A stretch of 23,558 nt of DNA from an uncultured Clostridia bacterium (GTDB lineage: Bacteria > Bacillota > Clostridia > Christensenellales > DTU072): contig CAKRAY010000007.1 in NCBI GenBank assembly GCA_934296355.1, positions 1 through 23,558 of the forward strand, read 5' to 3'. Below the pieces are notes generated by a model that saw nothing but the letters and a program-made list of their open reading frames with translations, was not told where the DNA came from and did not search any database. A program made the position numbers and the translations under genes. This document shows, in pieces, positions 8,468 to 17,036 of this stretch; the stretch's first letter is position 1; every line of letters starts with the position of its first letter.

Positions 8468-11272
8468 TCAACTCTCCTCGCCGTCGTTAGTGAGTATATC
8501 TTTAACTTCTTTCGTCGCCCTTACTTCGCCGCCGAAATTGTCGCAGAACGACATTCCGCCCGAGTTGTCGGGGAAGTCGTAAATCATTTTGAGATAACTC
8601 GCGAAAGTAAGATTGCTTTTCAGCCTTATCATACTTCCGCACGCGGGACAACGCGCCTCCCAATTTTCGTTGAACTCTATCACGCACGGCTTAGGAATAC
8701 ACGTGGCGCTCGGGCAACCGGCGCAACTGTTTTCGAACGAATATTTAGAGCCGTTTACGTCTTGGTCGAAAACGCATTTGCTTCTCTTGCACTCGTCGCG
8801 GCGCGGACATTCCTCGCAATACGCGCTGAGTTCGTTCACGTCGTTTACGTTCTTATACTTGGTCACGAGCGGACACTCGATATTTATCAATTTCGCGCAG
8901 TGGCGCATCGCGCAAATCTTTCCGCAACGCACTTTGTTTATCTTCTTACCGTTTCTCACGTCGTGGTCGTAAGTCAGTTTGCGCTTGTCGGTAGCCCAGC
9001 ACAAATACTCGTAATTGTCGTCGTCGGTTCTCGTTCTGGCGATTCTTACCGAGCAGTTCGGGTTTTCGCATTCCGCTTCCGCCATGGTAAGGTCGATCAT
9101 CTTTTCGCCTTCGCACGAGTTACCGTTACAACGCACGAGTTTGCCCGCTTCCAGATAATCTCTCTCGCTCATTAACCGCAAGGCTTTACACTTCGGACAC
9201 TGCAACGCCCTCATGTTTTGATTGTTTGTGCCGGCGATAATCGTGGCGTCGCCGTTGGCGTCGGATATCAAGTCGACCTTAACGAAGTACGATAAACAGT
9301 AACCGTCGAGTTCGTTGGCGGCGGCAAGCGAATACACCGTCACGTCGTGTTCTTGTCCGAGACGGAACACACGGCCTATTCTTTGGTCGAGCGTCAACGG
9401 GTCGGGCGAAACTTCGAAGTTAATTACCACGCAGCCTTTTTGCAAGTTTTGACCTTCGGTATACTGGAAGTCTTCCGCAAGCAAAATCGCCCCGTCGTTT
9501 TCGTTATATTTACCTATGCTTTCGCGTATGTTGTCTAAGTTTCCGTCGATAATTCTTTCTAAAATATCGTTACGCCCTTTCCCTGACAAATACTCTTTCA
9601 ATTTTTCCCAAGACGTTTTTTCGCCGTTTACGTTGTTTTCTTTGTCGTAATCGAAGAAAACCACCGCTCTCGCTTTACCGCTCGCGCCCGCTTCTTTTTG
9701 CGCGTTTTCGTCGATTTCTTCGATAATCTCTACGAACGTTTTACATTTTTCATAGAAAATATCGCGCTCTACGTTACTTTCGGTCGTCGTGACGGTACGT
9801 ACTTTCAATTCTCTTCTCGCGCGGTTTCTTCTCGCGGCGCGAGGGTCTTCGTCCTTTGCCGAGAGCGTCAAATTATAGAATTGCGCGGAGCCTTTCTTGG
9901 GGAAAAAGGCGTTTTTCTTTTCGTCGCCTATCAGCCCTACGAACGCGTTCAAAAACTCGTAATTTTTGTCGAACGCTCTATCGTCGATAAAGTAATTGGC
10001 GACGTTAGCCGTTCTTCTCGGAGATATTGCCGGCTTGATTTTTACCGGCATAAACAAATAATTGACTGCGTTCCTACCCCTGGAAACGTTGTTCGGCTGA
10101 CGAATCATAATCGAACGCATGACGATATTGTGGTAGTCGTGCGCCACTTGTCTTATCACTTCGTCGTGAATGGCTCCGTTTTCCATATCGTTCAAAAAGG
10201 CGTCGCAACGATACTTTTGTTCTCCGAACGCAAGCGCGTTATGCTCTTTTACGGTAAGCGGTTTGAAAGTGGTCTTTCTGCCGTTTATCGACGCTTCGAA
10301 GCCTCTTAAATATTTTTCTCTTATGCCGCTCGAAATCGCTTCCGAACCCATAATTTTTTTTATTTTCGTTCTTTCTATGTACTCCGCCACCGTTTTCGCG
10401 CCGTTACAAACGGTTTTTAAGTAGTATTCTTTTTCGCTTTCGTAAGCCGCGGTCTTGGCTCCTTCGGTAAAATCTCTCGGTTCGCCGCCTCTGCATCTTA
10501 TAAAGTACCAGAGTTTGAACATGTTCTCGAGATTGCCCGAGTGCGGAGTCGCGGAAAGTAAAAGACAGTACGGAAAACCCGCTTTCTTCTTGGTCGCCAT
10601 CATCATCGACAACGCGGCGAGCGCGGTGGTTTTACCCTCTCTCTCCAAACACAGATTATGCGCTTCGTCCACCACGATGACCTTAAACAAGACGTTCCTC
10701 TTGACGTTATTGCTAAGCAAGGAAAAGTCTTCTTGGGTGATTATGTACGCTCCGTGCGGTTCGTTAGAAGAGAAACTCGCTCTCTCGTCGATTTTGACGA
10801 GTTGTCCTTTACCGAAGCCGAAACACGTTTCGAAAACGTACTTCCAGTTGTTTACCAGTTGTTCGTCCGGAACGATAATCAAAACCGAATCCGCCATGCC
10901 TCTGCACGCGAGTTCGCTCAAAACCATACACGCTTCGTAGGTTTTACCGCTGCCCACGCAGTCGGCAAGCAAGCCGAAACCTCTCAATTCGCTGAGAAAT
11001 CTCCTCGCGGCATTCATTTGATGGTCGAATATTACGCCTTTATCCCCTATGGTACCTATATGTTTATGCTCGTCGTAAACTATTCCGTACTCCCCGCTTT
11101 CTTCGGTATGCTTATACGCGCCGAGCGGAATTTTCAAAGATTCGAAGTCGTCGTAACGCGATAACGTGTTCGCGTCCTTTATCGCTTCGTAAATTTCTCC
11201 GCTGAGCGGCGTAACGTTCCTTATATCGGTCCCCGTCACGTTTTCTTTGTTTGCCGTTTTTAACGTTGCCAT
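8468..11272 (-). CDS. SNF2-family DEAH helicase with cysteine-rich C-terminus
   Basis: This 934-residue protein has an apparently intact SNF2/superfamily 2 motor: Walker A GSGKT (107-111) with the preceding DHQ box (83-85), DEAH (202-205), SATPHSG (240-246), a motif V region near 600-610, and motif VI QRIGRVFRLGQ (630-640), the arginine-finger signature. SNF2 proteins are ATP-dependent double-stranded DNA translocases. Residues about 692-910 contain some 22 cysteines in CxxC and longer-spaced pairs (for example 692/695, 819/822, 850/853, 875/878), indicating several zinc fingers. The start at 11272 has an AGAGGTGA site about 5 nt upstream; the preceding Hsp70-like gene ends 38 nt before. A cytoplasmic DNA or RNA remodelling role is likely. 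SNF2 helicases are common in defence islands (for example DISARM), but no nuclease or methylase is visible beside it. Confidence 0.93.
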   Translation of the reverse strand: MATLKTANKENVTGTDIRNVTPLSGEIYEAIKDANTLSRYDDFESLKIPLGAYKHTEESGEYGIVYDEHKHIGTIGDKGVIFDHQMNAARRFLSELRGFGLLADCVGSGKTYEACMVLSELACRGMADSVLIIVPDEQLVNNWKYVFETCFGFGKGQLVKIDERASFSSNEPHGAYIITQEDFSLLSNNVKRNVLFKVIVVDEAHNLCLEREGKTTALAALSMMMATKKKAGFPYCLLLSATPHSGNLENMFKLWYFIRCRGGEPRDFTEGAKTAAYESEKEYYLKTVCNGAKTVAEYIERTKIKKIMGSEAISSGIREKYLRGFEASINGRKTTFKPLTVKEHNALAFGEQKYRCDAFLNDMENGAIHDEVIRQVAHDYHNIVMRSIMIRQPNNVSRGRNAVNYLFMPVKIKPAISPRRTANVANYFIDDRAFDKNYEFLNAFVGLIGDEKKNAFFPKKGSAQFYNLTLSAKDEDPRAARRNRARRELKVRTVTTTESNVERDIFYEKCKTFVEIIEEIDENAQKEAGASGKARAVVFFDYDKENNVNGEKTSWEKLKEYLSGKGRNDILERIIDGNLDNIRESIGKYNENDGAILLAEDFQYTEGQNLQKGCVVINFEVSPDPLTLDQRIGRVFRLGQEHDVTVYSLAAANELDGYCLSYFVKVDLISDANGDATIIAGTNNQNMRALQCPKCKALRLMSERDYLEAGKLVRCNGNSCEGEKMIDLTMAEAECENPNCSVRIARTRTDDDNYEYLCWATDKRKLTYDHDVRNGKKINKVRCGKICAMRHCAKLINIECPLVTKYKNVNDVNELSAYCEECPRRDECKRSKCVFDQDVNGSKYSFENSCAGCPSATCIPKPCVIEFNENWEARCPACGSMIRLKSNLTFASYLKMIYDFPDNSGGMSFCDNFGGEVRATKEVKDILTNDGEES

Positions 11273-11310
11273 ATCGTCACCTCTTATCGATTATCTTTGC
11301 GCTATATTAT

Positions 11311-13197
11311 TTATATTTTGATTGCGCCGTCCGCTTCTATCCAAACTTTCGTCGCCCGCATGTCGCTCGTTATGCTGACGTTCTTCACTATCGGGGTCGC
11401 TCTGCCCTCCACGTCGATATGGAACCCTTCCAAAAGTTTGAAATTCGCGTTGCCGTTAACGTTCCTGTCGAACACGAAATTGCCCGTCAAAACCGTCGCG
11501 AAACCGTAGTTTTGCACCAAATCTCTTCTCACTTCGTCCCTAACCGACGCGCCCGCCGCGGTCATTCTCTTTAACACGCCTATAAGCGACCTCAAAAACT
11601 CTGATTTACTCATTCCGTAAAAAGTCGCCGCGGAACAAATCGGCTTGCCGTCGTAATCGGCTCGGGCGATTTTATAGTACTCGTTGGGCTTTACGTAAAC
11701 GCCTCTGCCGTCCGAGGACAGCGCGGTGTTGTTAATGGTCTTGGCGTTCCTCTCGTTCTCGTATCTGTCTATGCCGACGATTTTACCGTCCGACGCTATG
11801 CGTTCGCCTTTTTCGAGAATACAGGCGAACTTGGCGCAATACCCGTTTTGCATGCTCGGATTATACGTTCCGTAAGCGTAAGTCATTACAAGTTCCATTT
11901 TATACGCGCCCGCGCCGAACAATGCCGCGCCTAACGCCGCGGTATATCTCGGGTCGCACAAAACCGTGTCGCGCGCCTTTTTTTCGTCGTACGGACTGAA
12001 ATCGATATAACTCACTTTCGAAAACGACTTTTTCAGTTTGCTTTCCGCGTACTTGTCGAGATTGTATAAATCCGCCGTACCGCCCGAAACGACTACAGCC
12101 GTAACGTCCTTGTTTATAGGTAATTTCAGTTCGCTCCGCATGTATTGCCATAGTTTTTCGTAAAGACCTTGACATTCTTTTACGAATTCTTTCCTTACCA
12201 CGGGAATCTTAACTTCCATTTCTCTCTGAACGGTAAAAACTCCCGTCACGTCGCCCTCGTCGGTTACCACGCCGGTGGAAAAACGCTTCTTGCCGTTCTT
12301 AACCGAACGCATTAACATAAACTGCTGATAATACGTGCCTTTTTCGATGATATTCGTTCCGTCGTCTTTCGTGCCGAACGCGGGAATCTCGGCGGACTTA
12401 GCCATGACCATATTATTGATACATTCGTCGAAATCGTTGCCTCCGAAGTCTATCGGCGCGCTGTGCGATTCCACGCTGTCTACCGAAATGTTGCTTGGGG
12501 TTACGGTAAGTTTCGCCACGCTCGTGGAGCATGCGCCCACGTTGAAAAGTAGTACGTTTTTATGCGCGCCCAGCACGCCGTACTCTTTCGCCGCTATTCC
12601 TACCGCCTTGGGCGCGGAAATAACTCTCGCGTCGGCGTCTCCGCCTTCGACCTCGCAAAGTCTGCAAAGTTCTTCGTACTGTTCTTTGCTCGCTCCGCCG
12701 GGATAAACCGCCGTGTATTTTCTCGCGACGCCTTCGAGCGCGCCTATTTTAGCGTTTACAGCCGCCAGATACGTCGCCAAAAACATTTGACAAACGGCTT
12801 GCGGCGTTACGTTCGCTTCGAAACATTTGCCTTTTTTTACCATCGAGCCGAAATCGGTTTTTACCTTTTCGGTCATCGGGAACTCGAAAATCGGAAAGAA
12901 CTTCTTTTTGAAGTAATACTCGCCCTTTTCGTAATCTATCAAGTCGAGAAGGTCCTTTATTCTTACCATAAACTTGAACGCGCTTCTTTCCGTAATGTCG
13001 TATGCTTCGTCGCCAAACCGCCACTTGCGCGCTTTTTCGTCGTAGTACGCGAGCGAAGGAAAACCCTCCCTACCGAACTCTATGATGCCTTTTTTGAAGC
13101 CGCTTGCGGTATTGTACGCGAACGCGGACTTGGTCGTATCGTAACCGATGTCTACGGATATGTAAATCGCTTTCCCCGTGCTTGCGCTTTTAGCCAT
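11311..13197 (-). CDS. Hsp70/actin-fold ATPase-like protein with divergent active site
   Basis: This is a 628-residue protein whose first ~430 residues align by eye with the Hsp70 nucleotide-binding domain: phosphate-1 VDIGYDTTKSA (15-25), a segment like Hsp70 'EPxAAAxxYG' (APKAVGIAAKEYG, 195-207), phosphate-2 LLFNVGACSTSVAKL (216-230), GGNDFDECI (252-260), adenosine motif VVVSGGTADLY (368-378) and the closing helix DPRYTAALGAALFGAG (415-430). The phosphate-2 loop is altered: the usual catalytic aspartate is N219 and the glycine-rich run is GACST. The ~200 C-terminal residues do not resemble an Hsp70 substrate-binding domain or lid. A GGGGGA ribosome binding site precedes the ATG. It is the first gene of the operon, so it may be a nucleotide-dependent scaffold or regulator of the helicase. 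A ParM-type filament protein is possible but less likely, given the Hsp70-like GGNDFD segment. Confidence 0.88.
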   Translation of the reverse strand: MAKSASTGKAIYISVDIGYDTTKSAFAYNTASGFKKGIIEFGREGFPSLAYYDEKARKWRFGDEAYDITERSAFKFMVRIKDLLDLIDYEKGEYYFKKKFFPIFEFPMTEKVKTDFGSMVKKGKCFEANVTPQAVCQMFLATYLAAVNAKIGALEGVARKYTAVYPGGASKEQYEELCRLCEVEGGDADARVISAPKAVGIAAKEYGVLGAHKNVLLFNVGACSTSVAKLTVTPSNISVDSVESHSAPIDFGGNDFDECINNMVMAKSAEIPAFGTKDDGTNIIEKGTYYQQFMLMRSVKNGKKRFSTGVVTDEGDVTGVFTVQREMEVKIPVVRKEFVKECQGLYEKLWQYMRSELKLPINKDVTAVVVSGGTADLYNLDKYAESKLKKSFSKVSYIDFSPYDEKKARDTVLCDPRYTAALGAALFGAGAYKMELVMTYAYGTYNPSMQNGYCAKFACILEKGERIASDGKIVGIDRYENERNAKTINNTALSSDGRGVYVKPNEYYKIARADYDGKPICSAATFYGMSKSEFLRSLIGVLKRMTAAGASVRDEVRRDLVQNYGFATVLTGNFVFDRNVNGNANFKLLEGFHIDVEGRATPIVKNVSITSDMRATKVWIEADGAIKI

Positions 13198-13424
13198 TAC
13201 GCTCTTCCCCCTTTTTGTCGTTTTCTCTTTATTTTTTTTCAGTTTTTACCGTTTCGCGCGTAACGCCCGTTCTCGTACGCCTACACGCACGCGATATCGC
13301 AAAAAACTTTGCCTCGCTATCACGATATTACGTTTCTTACTTTTTGCTTCGCCGCCGTCAAAATCGACTTCGGCAACCCCCATATATATTCGTCGCTCTT
13401 AAAAAACGTTTCAGCGTTTCTTTA
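13198..13424 (-). promoter_or_regulatory. Long 5' leader of the five-gene operon
   Basis: If transcription starts about 7 nt after the -10 box, the mRNA has roughly 227 untranslated nucleotides before the ATG at 13197. It holds a perfect 10-bp palindrome GCGATATCGC (13291-13300), a smaller TATC-AC-GATA palindrome (about 13317-13326), and a 5-bp stem followed by a U-run near the start of the transcript (about 13404-13420) that could act as a weak attenuator. I recognise no known riboswitch. The last 60 nt before the ribosome binding site are A-rich and probably unstructured. Confidence 0.35.
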
Positions 13425-13430
13425 CATATT

Positions 13431-13459
13431 ATTCTACATATTTCGACACGTTTTGTCAA
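13431..13459 (-). promoter_or_regulatory. Promoter of the Hsp70-like/SNF2 operon
   Basis: On the minus strand a perfect -35 box TTGACA (13459-13454) is separated by exactly 17 nt from -10 box TAGAAT (13436-13431). This is close to the sigma-A consensus and points at the five-gene operon. No convincing second promoter was seen between it and the first gene. Confidence 0.75.
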
Positions 13460-13693
13460 CGCGGATAAGCGTATAAATTACCGCTTTCTTGCAGATTTTG
13501 CAACTTTTCCCCAAGACGAAACCTTTATATTTTTTCCGCTCGTTTTTACAAATTTTCTCGCTTTTTTTTAACGCTACGTTTTTACGAAAAAACCGCCGAA
13601 ATTTAAGCAAAAACAATTCCCTGTTTTTCGAGAAAAATTCGTAAAAATCTATTGGCGCGTTCCTTAAAACCGCATAAAAAAAATACTTTACGC

Positions 13694-13722
13694 TTGCAAT
13701 ACGCATAGATTTATAGTATTAT
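13694..13722 (+). promoter_or_regulatory. Probable promoter of lgt-iorA-iorB
   Basis: TTGCAA (13694-13699), 17 nt, then TATTAT (13717-13722). The predicted start lies about 30 nt before the lgt ATG, leaving room for the TAGGTAGGA ribosome binding site. A nearby TATAGT offers an alternative -10 box with poorer spacing. Confidence 0.5.
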
Positions 13723-13757
13723 TAGTAGTAATCTTGTATTTTAGGTAGGATTTCTTT

Positions 13758-14648
13758 ATGCATTGGACGGGAAAGGTTACGCCCACGGCGTTTTCCATAG
13801 GCAAACTCAACGTGGCGTGGTACGGACTGATAATCACTTTCGCGATGGTACTCGCTTTGGTTATCGCCATAAGAAGAGTAAAGAGAATTAACGTTTCTTC
13901 CGACGATATGTTGATGTTGTTTCTTATCGCCATACCGATAGCGATAATTGCGGCAAGACTCGGATACGTTCTCAGCAATTACGAAGAATATTTCGTCAAG
14001 CCCTACGACTGGAAGGCGTTCGTCAACACCATAGCGATATGGAACGGCGGACTTACGGTCATGTGGGGCGTGCCGGGCGGAGCCGTGGGCGCGCTCCTTT
14101 GGGCGAAAATATATAAAAAAGACGCGATTAAAGTCGCAGATATCGTTCTTCCCATAGTTCTTCTCGCGCAAGCGATCGGCAGATGGGGCAACTTCTTTAA
14201 CCAAGAACTCTACGGTCAACTCATTACCGACCCGAAACTGCAATGGTTCCCCATGGCGGTGTATATCGCTCGTAAGGGCGCGTTTTATCAAGCGACTTTC
14301 TTCTACGAAAGTTTTCTCAACGTCCTCGGTTTCATACTGCTTTCCTTCCTCGTACGCCGTTTGGACGTCAAAGGTTTCGGCAGTCTTGCGTACTTCGGTT
14401 GGTACTGCTTGGTCAGAGGGTCTTTGGAGTTCATTCGTAACGAAAGTTCTGTTATCGACGGGAAAACGAGCGTCAATCTCGTCATCGTGTTCTGCTACGT
14501 CGTCGTGGCGATATGTATCGGACTTATCGTGTTCTTGATACTCAGAAAGAAAAAGCGCGGCGGCACGATTTGGTACAAAAAAGGCATTCCTCCTTTGCCA
14601 CCCGAAAAAAAGGAAGAGAAAAAACCCGAAGATTTGAAAATCTCGTAA
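13758..14648 (+). CDS. lgt: Prolipoprotein diacylglyceryl transferase
   Basis: Lgt transfers diacylglycerol from phosphatidylglycerol to the lipobox cysteine of prolipoproteins at the cytoplasmic membrane, the first step of lipoprotein maturation. The 296-residue protein has the usual size, several membrane spans (first about 18-40, then 52-70) and the family signature GRWGNFFNQELYG (141-153), including the key arginine and asparagine. It also has the preceding GGLTVMWGVPGG stretch (98-109) and TFFYES (180-185). The C-terminal tail is short, lysine-rich and cytoplasmic. TAGGTAGGA precedes the ATG. The gene heads the plus-strand unit with iorA, which starts 34 nt after its stop; no functional link between the two is evident. 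Confidence 0.96.
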   Translation: MHWTGKVTPTAFSIGKLNVAWYGLIITFAMVLALVIAIRRVKRINVSSDDMLMLFLIAIPIAIIAARLGYVLSNYEEYFVKPYDWKAFVNTIAIWNGGLTVMWGVPGGAVGALLWAKIYKKDAIKVADIVLPIVLLAQAIGRWGNFFNQELYGQLITDPKLQWFPMAVYIARKGAFYQATFFYESFLNVLGFILLSFLVRRLDVKGFGSLAYFGWYCLVRGSLEFIRNESSVIDGKTSVNLVIVFCYVVVAICIGLIVFLILRKKKRGGTIWYKKGIPPLPPEKKEEKKPEDLKIS

Positions 14649-14662
14649 ATATAATATATATA
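14634..14662 (+). promoter_or_regulatory. Possible internal promoter for iorAB
   Basis: TTGAAA (14634-14639), 17 nt, TATATA (14657-14662), overlapping the end of lgt. The predicted start would fall just before the GGAG ribosome binding site of iorA. The lgt-iorA gap is A/T-rich, so a chance match is quite possible. Confidence 0.3.
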
Positions 14663-14682
14663 TAGTTACGGAGAATAAAACT

Positions 14683-16395
14683 ATGAAAAAATTACTTTTG
14701 GGCGATTTTGCCGTGGCGAGGGGCGCGTACGAAGCGGGCGTAAGAGTCGCCACCGCTTATCCCGGCACGCCGAGTACGGAAATTACCGAAGAACTCTCCC
14801 GTTACGACGAAGTTTATTCCGAATGGTCGCCTAACGAAAAAGTCGCGCTCGAAGTGGGTATGGGAAGTTCGCTTAGCGGCGCACGCACGATAGTGAGTAT
14901 GAAACACGTCGGCTTGAACGTGGCGTCCGATCCGCTCTTTACCATAGCGTACACGGGCGTAAACGCGGGACTTGTCGTTGCGGTCGCGGACGACCCGTCT
15001 ATGTTCAGTTCTCAAAACGAACAAGACACGAGGCTTATAGCCCGCTCGGCGAACGTACCCGTCGTCGAACCGTCGGACAGCGCGGAAGCGAAAGCTTTCA
15101 CGGAGTTCGCTTTCGAACTTAGCGAAAAGTACGACACGCCGGTTATTTTACGTCTTACCACCAGAGTGGCGCACTCGCAAAGTTTGGTAGAACTCGCTCC
15201 GCGAAAGAATATCCCCTTAAAGCCGTACGTAAAGGACGTATCTAAGTACGTCATGATGCCGTCCAACGCGATAAAACGTCACGTCGTCGTCGAAGAACGC
15301 CTTAAAAGACTTTCCTTAGACAGTAACGCCTTCTCGATAAACAATGTAGAATATAACGATTTAAGCCTCGGCGTGATTTGCGCCGGCGGCGTATATCAAT
15401 ATGTAAAAGACGCCTTGCCTAAAGCAAGCGTGTTAAAACTCGGTATGGTATTCCCCTTGCCTTACGAACTGATTAAAGATTTCCGTTCTAAGGTAAAAAG
15501 GTGTATCGTAATCGAAGAATTGGAACCCCATATCGAAACTTTATGTAAATACGCGGGTATCGACGTCGAGGGTAAAAACGTCTTCGGTATTCAAGGCGAA
15601 CTTTCCGTTAAAACGATTAAAGAAAAACTGCTCGGCGCTTCGCCCGACGTAAAAAAAGAGGACGTTCCCTTCCGCCCGCCCGTACTTTGCGCGGGTTGTC
15701 CGCACAGAGGAGTTTTTTACGTTTTGAGAAAACTCAACCTGAGCGTTATGGGCGACATCGGTTGTTACACGCTCGGCGCGGTCGCTCCCCTATCTTCGGT
15801 GGATGCTACCGTTTGCATGGGCGCGAGCGTAGGAATGGCGGTAGGCGCGGACAAAGCCGACCCCGAAGCGCATAAACGCACCGTGGCGGTTATCGGCGAT
15901 TCCACGTTTATTCATAGCGGAATAACGGGTCTTATCGACGCCGTTTACAACAAGGCGAACGTTACCGTTATCGTTCTCGACAATCGCACTACGGGAATGA
16001 CCGGACATCAAAACAATCCCGCGAACGGCAAAACCATCAAGAACGAAGAAACCTTCATGCTCGATCTTGCAAAACTTTCCGAAACCGTGGGCGCGGACTC
16101 GGTACGCGTAGTCGACCCGTACGACGTGAAACTTTTCGAAAGCGTCGTCAAAGAAGAAGTAAACAAAAAAGGCGTTTCCGTAATAATCTCCAAACGCCCG
16201 TGCGTTTTACTTACGAAGCGGCAATACAAAGGTTTTGAAATCGACGGCGAAGCGTGCAAAAACTGCAAGGCTTGTCTAAAACTCGGTTGTCCCGCGATAG
16301 CGAGCGGCGCAAACGGTATGCGAATCGATTCTTCGCTTTGCACCGAATGCGGACTTTGCAAAAAAATATGCAAGTTCGGCGCAATCAAGGGTTAA
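14683..16395 (+). CDS. iorA: Indolepyruvate ferredoxin oxidoreductase, alpha subunit
   Basis: With IorB this enzyme oxidatively decarboxylates aryl-2-oxo acids (indolepyruvate, phenylpyruvate and similar, from aromatic amino-acid transamination) to aryl-acyl-CoA, reducing ferredoxin; it is oxygen-sensitive and typical of anaerobes. The 570-residue protein contains the N-terminal pyrimidine-binding domain of 2-oxoacid oxidoreductases, the family motif LCAGCPHRG in the middle, and a thiamine diphosphate motif beginning GDST and ending about 30 residues later at LDN. Two C-terminal [4Fe-4S] clusters have cysteines 525/528/531/536 and 553/556/559/563. A GGAG site precedes the ATG. The direct pairing with iorB, 14 nt downstream, makes the assignment firm. 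Confidence 0.96.
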   Translation: MKKLLLGDFAVARGAYEAGVRVATAYPGTPSTEITEELSRYDEVYSEWSPNEKVALEVGMGSSLSGARTIVSMKHVGLNVASDPLFTIAYTGVNAGLVVAVADDPSMFSSQNEQDTRLIARSANVPVVEPSDSAEAKAFTEFAFELSEKYDTPVILRLTTRVAHSQSLVELAPRKNIPLKPYVKDVSKYVMMPSNAIKRHVVVEERLKRLSLDSNAFSINNVEYNDLSLGVICAGGVYQYVKDALPKASVLKLGMVFPLPYELIKDFRSKVKRCIVIEELEPHIETLCKYAGIDVEGKNVFGIQGELSVKTIKEKLLGASPDVKKEDVPFRPPVLCAGCPHRGVFYVLRKLNLSVMGDIGCYTLGAVAPLSSVDATVCMGASVGMAVGADKADPEAHKRTVAVIGDSTFIHSGITGLIDAVYNKANVTVIVLDNRTTGMTGHQNNPANGKTIKNEETFMLDLAKLSETVGADSVRVVDPYDVKLFESVVKEEVNKKGVSVIISKRPCVLLTKRQYKGFEIDGEACKNCKACLKLGCPAIASGANGMRIDSSLCTECGLCKKICKFGAIKG

Positions 16396-16409
16396 GGAGG
16401 TACGGAGTT

Positions 16410-16967
16410 ATGGACGTTTTAATAGTTGGCGTAGGCGGTCAAGGAACGTTACTCGCAAGTAGGGTTCTCGGTAAATACGCTCTTGATAGCGGTTTGGACT
16501 GCAAACTAAGCGAAGTGCACGGTATGAGCCAAAGGGGCGGTAGCGTGATTACTTTCGTTCGTATCGGAGAAAAAATCCACTCCCCCGTCATCGACGAAGG
16601 CGGCGCGGACGTGATTATCGCTTTCGAAAAACTCGAAGCGCTGCGCTACTCGCACTATTTGAAAAAAGACGGTATGATTATTTACAGCAAGCAAGAAATA
16701 ATGCCCATGCCGGTAGTAACGGGTAACGCCGTATATCCGACGGACGCGGAAGCGCGCCTTCCGAAAAATAAGTTTAGCGTGGACGCGCTCGTTTTGGCAG
16801 AGCGCGCGGGCAACGGCAAAGCGGCTAACTCGGTAATGCTCGGCGTGTTCGCAAAAATAGCGAACCTTTCCTATGACGGTATGAAAGCCGCGCTCCTTGC
16901 GTGCATTCCCGAAAAACTGGCTTCCGTCAACGAAAAAGCGTTCGACCTCGGATATAATAATATGTAA
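16410..16967 (+). CDS. iorB: Indolepyruvate ferredoxin oxidoreductase, beta subunit
   Basis: This 185-residue protein is the normal size for IorB, the gamma-type domain subunit that partners IorA in arylpyruvate oxidation. It opens with VLIVGVGGQGTLLASRVLG (residues 3-21), the nucleotide-fold signature of the family, followed by EVHGMSQRGGSV. The ATG at 16410 follows an AAGGAGG site and fits the family N-terminus. The open frame extends further upstream into iorA, but that extension has no family features. The gene is 14 nt after iorA and is followed by an intrinsic terminator. Confidence 0.95.
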   Translation: MDVLIVGVGGQGTLLASRVLGKYALDSGLDCKLSEVHGMSQRGGSVITFVRIGEKIHSPVIDEGGADVIIAFEKLEALRYSHYLKKDGMIIYSKQEIMPMPVVTGNAVYPTDAEARLPKNKFSVDALVLAERAGNGKAANSVMLGVFAKIANLSYDGMKAALLACIPEKLASVNEKAFDLGYNNM

Positions 16968-16996
16968 CGCGTAACTTTATCGCCTCGTAACAAATC

Positions 16997-17030
16997 GGCT
17001 GTCAATCTTTTTTGACGGCCTTTTTTATTT
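16997..17030 (+). terminator. Intrinsic terminator of the lgt-iorAB unit
   Basis: A 9-bp stem (GGCTGTCAA/TTGACGGCC, one G-U pair) with a 6-nt loop is followed directly by TTTTTTATTT. It starts about 30 nt after the iorB stop. Confidence 0.9.
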
Positions 17031-17036
17031 TTCGGG

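Noticed and set aside
8468..11272. DISARM system
   Set aside because: A SNF2 helicase is present, but no methylase, phospholipase-D-type protein or DUF1998 protein is seen in the operon.
13434..13706. 90-codon Lys/Phe-rich frame on the minus strand between the divergent promoters
   Set aside because: It lacks a ribosome binding site, covers the operon promoter and reflects the T-rich composition of the region.
13722..14753. 343-codon open frame on the minus strand across lgt
   Set aside because: It is antisense to the firmly identified lgt, has low-complexity charged composition, no ribosome binding site and no recognisable domain.
16254..16409. Longer iorB start inside iorA
   Set aside because: It would overlap the second ferredoxin cluster of iorA; the ATG at 16410 has AAGGAGG and gives the family N-terminus.
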